Made by a program: the position numbers and the translations under genes
Shown here: positions 60,202 to 64,000 of the stretch, piece after piece
How positions within the stretch are numbered: position 1 is the stretch's first letter
Layout of the letters: each line of letters begins with the position of its first letter
Notes under the pieces: generated by a model
What the model was told of the DNA's origin: nothing
Databases searched by the model: none
What the model saw: only the letters and a program-made list of their open reading frames with translations
Source of the DNA: an uncultured Prevotellaceae bacterium
Lineage (GTDB): Bacteria; Bacteroidota; Bacteroidia; Bacteroidales; Bacteroidaceae
NCBI GenBank assembly: GCA_900314655.1
Contig: OMWC01000006.1
Span: 43,292-107,291 of the forward strand
Direction: 5' to 3'
DNA length: 64,000 nucleotides

Positions 60202-61542
60202 CTATTTCAACGTTCCATCCTGATAGAAATGGAGCATGTTGATGTTGTAGATGGTGAGGTATTTCGACTGGAGCTCATTCTGTTGGGCTTGAAGCAGCTT
60301 GTCCTTTCCGGTCATTAGTTCGATGGTATTCTTCAATCCTACTCGGAATTGCTCTGAAAGGAGCTCGTAACTGTCCTGTGCACTTTGTGTGCTCACCTTG
60401 GCGGCACGGAATTTCTGCTGATTGTTCTCGGCCTGGAGCCAGTAGTTTTCAACCGTAGAATAGAGGGTGGTCTTCTTGTCCTGCAGGTCGAGCATGTAAT
60501 TCTGTTTCTGCAATTGAGCTTTGTTGACGGAGGTACGGATCTGCCGGTTGTCGAAGATGGGCACGCTGACGCTGACACCGGCTCCGAGATTGAGATTCGT
60601 CTTCAGCTGGGTGCCCCAGCTATTGTTGCTCATGGAGGTGGTGTTCGTGATGATGCTACCGTTGGCACTGATGGTCGGCATACGGCCTGCCTTGGCCATC
60701 TTCACGCTGAGGTCGCTACTCTCCATGCCCAGCATGGCATTCTTAATCTCCGGACGATGGGAGAGGGCAGCGTCGTAAACGCTCTGGAGGGCTGGTATGG
60801 GTTGAAGGGCCATCTCGTCGGTTGTTTCCGGTATGACCACATCGAAAGGTTCGTCGTCGGTCAGCTGAAGTAACTGTTTCAGTTGACGCTTGAAATTGCG
60901 CAGGTTGCTCTGCTGATCTACCACGGTGAATTCATCCTGGGCTCGCTGGGCTGTGAGCTGGGAGAGTTCGGCCTTGCTCATACTGCCTACATTGACCATA
61001 GCCTGTCCGCGCTCTTCGTTTTTCTTGGAGGTAAGCAGACTCTGTTCGTTCACCTTGATGGCCTCTGTGGTGTAAAGTATCTGAATATAGTATTGGGTGA
61101 TTTGCTCCTGCAATTGGTTGGCTATGCGGGCTGAATCGAGCTCTGCCTGCTGTTCGGAGATTTTGTTGAGCTTGATCTGGTCGCGATTACGGTTTCCGTT
61201 CCAAAGTACCCAGTTTGAATTAACACCGTAGGAACCATTGTAATAAACTTTATCAATGGAACTCTGCACATAGCCGTTCTGAACCGAGGCTGCCCCTGAT
61301 TCTGGCCATGGGCGGTAGGTGACGTTTTGCGATGTGGAAGCCGATAGCGAGGGCAGCAGGGCTGCTTGCGACTGGAGTACGTCCTCGTGGTATGACTGTT
61401 TCTGAACGAGTGTTTTACGGAGACTGATGTTGTTGGTCAATGCATAGTCGATGCATTCTTTTAGCGTCCATTGCTTGGCTTGTGCTGTTGTTGAAAGCGA
61501 AAGCAGGGCGATAAGTGACAGACTGAAATGTTTTACTCTCAT
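60202..61542 (-). CDS. TolC-family outer-membrane channel
   Basis: 446 residues from ATG 61542; the longer reading to 61668 precedes the signal peptide (LSLIALLSLSTTAQA) and is unsupported. TolC family features: WTLKECIDYALTNNISLR near the start, two similar halves of coiled helices, and LEKAKAGR-type KMAKAGRMPTISANGS. It forms the exit duct for the MacAB-like pump encoded downstream. A minus-strand TACTTTTG (complement of 61562-61569) is a candidate -7 box 20 nt upstream. First gene of the four-gene operon. Confidence 0.92.
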   Translation of the reverse strand: MRVKHFSLSLIALLSLSTTAQAKQWTLKECIDYALTNNISLRKTLVQKQSYHEDVLQSQAALLPSLSASTSQNVTYRPWPESGAASVQNGYVQSSIDKVYYNGSYGVNSNWVLWNGNRNRDQIKLNKISEQQAELDSARIANQLQEQITQYYIQILYTTEAIKVNEQSLLTSKKNEERGQAMVNVGSMSKAELSQLTAQRAQDEFTVVDQQSNLRNFKRQLKQLLQLTDDEPFDVVIPETTDEMALQPIPALQSVYDAALSHRPEIKNAMLGMESSDLSVKMAKAGRMPTISANGSIITNTTSMSNNSWGTQLKTNLNLGAGVSVSVPIFDNRQIRTSVNKAQLQKQNYMLDLQDKKTTLYSTVENYWLQAENNQQKFRAAKVSTQSAQDSYELLSEQFRVGLKNTIELMTGKDKLLQAQQNELQSKYLTIYNINMLHFYQDGTLK

Positions 61543-61587
61543 ATTGTTACAAATTGCGTGGCAAAAGTAATAAAAAAAAAGAATACG

Positions 61588-61642
61588 GAAAAAACGGAAT
61601 AGATATTTGTTAACAGTTCGTGGAATCAAATATCTGTTCCGT
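61588..61642 (-). terminator. Terminator between ribE and the efflux operon
   Basis: On the minus strand a 16-bp stem with one G-U pair (61594-61609 with 61627-61642) is followed by a run of six T. It separates ribE from the downstream TolC gene on the same strand. Confidence 0.85.
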
Positions 61643-61671
61643 TTGTTTTTATTGTTGGTCTTTAACAATAA

Positions 61672-62274
61672 TTATTGCAGCTGCTGTAAGCGGGCAATAT
61701 ATTTGCCGAGGATGTCGAATTCCAGATTTACGCGCGTTCCTATATTTATATCGCAGAAGTTGGTGTGCTCCAGCGTGTAGGGGATGATAGCCACCTGGAA
61801 GGTGTCTGCGGTAGGATTGCATACCGTGAGGCTGACGCCATTGACCGATACGGAGCCTTTGTCAACGGTGAAATAGCCGCGGCGGGCCATTTCGGGATCA
61901 TAATTGTAGCGGAACGTGAAATAGGTACTGCCCTGTGCATCTTCCTTTGCGATACATTCTGCGGTCATATCCACATGGCCCTGCACGATGTGTCCGTCGA
62001 GTCGGCCGTTCATGATCATGGAGCGCTCCACGTTGACTTTATCGCCCACTTTCAGAAGGCCAAGATTGGAACGTTCAAGTGTCTCGCGCATGGCTGTCAC
62101 GGTATAGGTGCCGTCCTTGATGCTGACCACAGTCAGGCATACGCCGTTGTGAGACACGCTTTGGTCGATGCTGAGTTCGTCAACAAATGAACAACTGAGC
62201 GTGAAATCTATATTGTCCTGATCGTGAACGATAGAGACGACGGTAGCAAATTCTTCGATGATTCCGGAAAACAT
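61672..62274 (-). CDS. ribE: Riboflavin synthase alpha subunit
   Basis: 200 residues made of two similar lumazine-binding halves: MFSGIIEE at the N-terminus with MNGRLDGHIVQGHVDMTAE at the junction, and a second barrel with FTVDKGSVSVNGVSLTV and VAIIPYTLEHTNF. It dismutates two 6,7-dimethyl-8-ribityllumazine molecules to give riboflavin. Monocistronic: a candidate structured RNA and promoter lie upstream and a terminator downstream. No other rib gene is in the window. Confidence 0.96.
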   Translation of the reverse strand: MFSGIIEEFATVVSIVHDQDNIDFTLSCSFVDELSIDQSVSHNGVCLTVVSIKDGTYTVTAMRETLERSNLGLLKVGDKVNVERSMIMNGRLDGHIVQGHVDMTAECIAKEDAQGSTYFTFRYNYDPEMARRGYFTVDKGSVSVNGVSLTVCNPTADTFQVAIIPYTLEHTNFCDINIGTRVNLEFDILGKYIARLQQLQ

Positions 62275-62303
62275 AATAATGAATAGATATGGGTATTAAA
62301 TAT

Positions 62304-62507
62304 AAAAAAGCGGTCGTACCGGTGATGTGATGAAACTCCGAGCTATACAAGATTTGAGAGCCCTCCGCCTTTGTAATCCACCGGCTTTACAGCTTAGGCG
62401 CCAAAGCGCTTTATATGGCCCGCCATTAGCAAGAGGAGTCTTCTCGGTTTTCGATTTTAATTTGAAGAGTATCCCGATCTTAACCGATACGACCTGTAAT
62501 TCTTTCT
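62304..62507 (-). ncRNA. Probable structured RNA with closed ends upstream of ribE (class unassigned)
   Basis: From a predicted start near 62507 the minus-strand RNA is ~204 nt. Its 5' GGTCGTATCGGT (62482-62493) pairs with the 3' ACCGGTACGACC (62312-62323), one G-U pair in 12 bp, and a run of six U follows at once. Inside are further complementary segments (AGACTCC with GGAGTTT). A long closing stem, ~200 nt length and 3' U-run fit 6S RNA-like molecules. It does not contain the conserved FMN riboswitch segments, so a classic RFN element is unlikely. A leader controlling ribE, 30 nt away, remains possible. Confidence 0.6.
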
Positions 62508-62512
62508 TGGTG

Positions 62513-62520
62513 CAAAGATA
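62513..62520 (-). promoter_or_regulatory. -7 box for the structured RNA/ribE
   Basis: TATCTTTG on the minus strand; CTTG (complement of 62541-62544), a near match to the -33 TTTG, lies 20 bp upstream. Start near 62507. Confidence 0.65.
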
Positions 62521-62557
62521 CGAAGTTTTTATGTAACTTCCAAGTATCTTGCCGAAT

Positions 62558-63787
62558 TTATTTTTGGATATTTACGCGTACTGGCTCCAATTCGCGTTTC
62601 CATGCTTTCAGCGCATCAAACCAGTCTTTGGCAGAATGGTATCCGAAGGTCTCTTTGTCGCTGGTGAAAGTGATGGCATAGCGAAGGCAGTCGGAGGGAG
62701 TGGCAACGACGAAACCGTAGTTGTCTTTGTCGGCTTTGAGCTCCTGACGGATATGCTGCTTGGGAATGCAGATGCCCAGTCCGACGGTTTCTTTGGCATG
62801 GGTGAGTGTGTCCTTGCCGCTTACGGTGTAGTCGGTTCCCCAACATCCACGCAGGCCTTTCTTATCGGTGAATTCTTCTGAGCCTTTTACGTTGATGATA
62901 CCTGTAGAGAACTCATAGTCGCCTACGGGACGTGAGAATTTTTCCTCTACCTCAACGTCGCGGTGGCCTGCCCATTGGGTGAAACGCTGACGCAGGGTGA
63001 TGGGTTTCGCATTGGGCGTGGATGTGGGAGCGTTCCAATCATCACAAACCATCTCTGCAATCACACGTACGGGACCACGGGCAATGATGCGCTGCGACAG
63101 ACGCTCCACATCATCGAGCGTGACAGACTTCTGGCCGTCCCATCCGCGGAAAGCTCCCAAGGCAAATGTTTGCCCACACCAAAGCACGTCGTCACCATAG
63201 CCACGGGCCAGCTGTTCGTCAGAGGGATAGAACTGAGTCTCAAGGAGTTCCAGCCGTTTCTCGCGCTTGCCGTAAAGGTCGGGTGACTGTCGCTTGTCGA
63301 AATAGATGCGGTAGGCAGTGAGTTCGCTTTCGAAGGCTATGCCGTGATGATGCTGGATGCGATAGGTGTCCACACCGCGGTCGGCAGTCAGTTCGGAAAT
63401 ATAGAAATCATGCTTGTTTTTCTCCTTCACCTGATAGTTGCGCAGCACCATCTCAATGAATACGCGGGACTCATACTGGCGGGGCTTGCCCTGATCAGAG
63501 AGCGTCACTTCGAATGTTTTCTTCTCGCGTTTGCCAAGGTTGGTCGTGAAACAAAGTTCATCGAAACGCTTGTCGCCGTTGAGGTCGTCGAGCTGACAGG
63601 TAATTTCTTTTCCATCTTCAGTCACCAAGGCTGAGCGTACATCGATACCCATATCGGCTAACTGAATCACCACAGGCGCATCCGTCCTGGCATCTTTGGT
63701 GGGGTTCTCCACTGTAACTTTGAAAGTCTGTTCCGCGTTGGCCATCATCGAAACGGCCGCCAGCAAGCATAAGATAGTTCTTTTCAT
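62558..63787 (-). CDS. DUF4861 exported protein
   Basis: 409 residues with a signal peptide (ILCLLAAVSMMANA). The body (VTVENPTKDARTDAPVVIQL, DLNGDKRFDELCFTTNLGKR, YRIQHHHGIAFESELTAYRI, GDDVLWCGQTFALGAFRGWD) matches the Bacteroidetes family DUF4861, seen near polysaccharide-degradation genes but without a firm biochemical role. HHHG and several Trp residues suggest a carbohydrate site (inference). No glycan genes lie around it here. Ends 37 nt before the -7 box of the structured RNA. Confidence 0.85.
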   Translation of the reverse strand: MKRTILCLLAAVSMMANAEQTFKVTVENPTKDARTDAPVVIQLADMGIDVRSALVTEDGKEITCQLDDLNGDKRFDELCFTTNLGKREKKTFEVTLSDQGKPRQYESRVFIEMVLRNYQVKEKNKHDFYISELTADRGVDTYRIQHHHGIAFESELTAYRIYFDKRQSPDLYGKREKRLELLETQFYPSDEQLARGYGDDVLWCGQTFALGAFRGWDGQKSVTLDDVERLSQRIIARGPVRVIAEMVCDDWNAPTSTPNAKPITLRQRFTQWAGHRDVEVEEKFSRPVGDYEFSTGIINVKGSEEFTDKKGLRGCWGTDYTVSGKDTLTHAKETVGLGICIPKQHIRQELKADKDNYGFVVATPSDCLRYAITFTSDKETFGYHSAKDWFDALKAWKRELEPVRVNIQK

Positions 63788-64000
63788 ATTTGTTTATTTT
63801 GACTTGTTTCTTAATGCAAATTTAATCGTGTTACGCCTAAATAGCTTTTTTTCTAAAGTTTATTTAAACTTTTTATCTTAAAATTTGCATATTAAAATAT
63901 TTTTTCCTCAAATCCGCAACCTATAGGGTTTAGTGGGATTTTGCTTGCAAAGCGACAAAATTCATTTTATTGTACATATTTCTTGCACAACAGAAATGTC
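63788..64000. other. AT-rich region upstream of the DUF4861 gene
   Basis: No gene is visible. TAAATTTG on the minus strand (complement of 63817-63824) is a possible -7 box for the DUF4861 gene, without a clear -33. The window ends here. Confidence 0.4.

Noticed and set aside
62304..62507. FMN riboswitch
   Set aside because: The conserved RFN segments (such as the ACCGGCGGT and AGCCCGCGA boxes) are not found in order on the ribE strand, and the closing stem is followed directly by a U-run.
1..64000. tRNA, rRNA, insertion sequences, prophage or integrase genes
   Set aside because: Every gap was read for cloverleaf-like sequence and every larger protein for transposase or integrase motifs; none was convincing.

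Overview
The window looks like the chromosome of a Bacteroidales bacterium, most likely Prevotellaceae. Three lines of evidence support this: repeated matches to the Bacteroidetes promoter (TTTG, 19-21 bp spacer, TAnnTTTG), families largely confined to that phylum (DUF4494, DUF4421, DUF4836, DUF3256, DUF4861, BACON and OB-fold lipoproteins, an Oar-like TonB receptor), and housekeeping variants typical of it (class III fructose bisphosphatase, bifunctional HisB and HisIE). No phage, insertion sequence, CRISPR array, rRNA or tRNA was found. Family names are from recall of the protein sequences; no database was searched.

Layout. 1-6611: end of tilS, then mazG-lipoprotein-RNase Z, then a tightly overlapping operon of a small secreted protein, an L,D-transpeptidase, an ECF sigma factor, a probable anti-sigma and a Spy-like protein. 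6702-14050: htpG, an orphan ECF sigma factor, pepD with a lipoprotein, a small membrane protein with an OmpH/Skp-like lipoprotein and TrmO, then aat and clpS. 14105-20812: clpA, a pseudouridine synthase, a 51-residue membrane protein, an HD hydrolase, an unusual MenA fusion, DUF4494 and YggS. 21029-31682: hisB, a membrane protein/oxidoreductase/DUF4421/DUF1460 operon, rpsA, a GNAT/FemAB-like protein, a nitroreductase and a DUF2520-KdsC-Maf operon. 31948-43095: a long minus-strand run of purU, hisH-hisA-hisF-hisIE, an FtsE-like ATPase, lysC, lysA, two glycosyltransferase-like genes and fbp. 43760-56710: paaK-DUF3256, a nucleoside transporter, a DUF151 nuclease with rsmE, a DUF4836/ABC/FtsX module, and a TonB receptor followed by an OB-fold lipoprotein. 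56928-63787: a MacAB-TolC-like efflux operon, ribE, a probable structured RNA, and a DUF4861 protein.

The least explained content is intergenic. Four tandem arrays (20825-20956, 31682-31791, 43227-43314, 56765-56874) all have a period of exactly 22 nt. Two share a unit; otherwise their sequences are unrelated. Three further loci (623-780, 31809-31940, 43410-43596) share one architecture: inverted arms each made of about three or four 8-9 nt tandem units, around an AT-rich core that in two cases contains a perfect 38- or 40-bp palindrome. The arm sequence differs completely between loci. Two of the hairpin loci sit beside 22-nt arrays (17 and about 95 nt away). Shape and period are conserved while sequence is not, which is the strongest candidate here for an undescribed repeat system. 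A probable ~200-nt RNA with closed ends upstream of ribE (62304-62507) is the second candidate.
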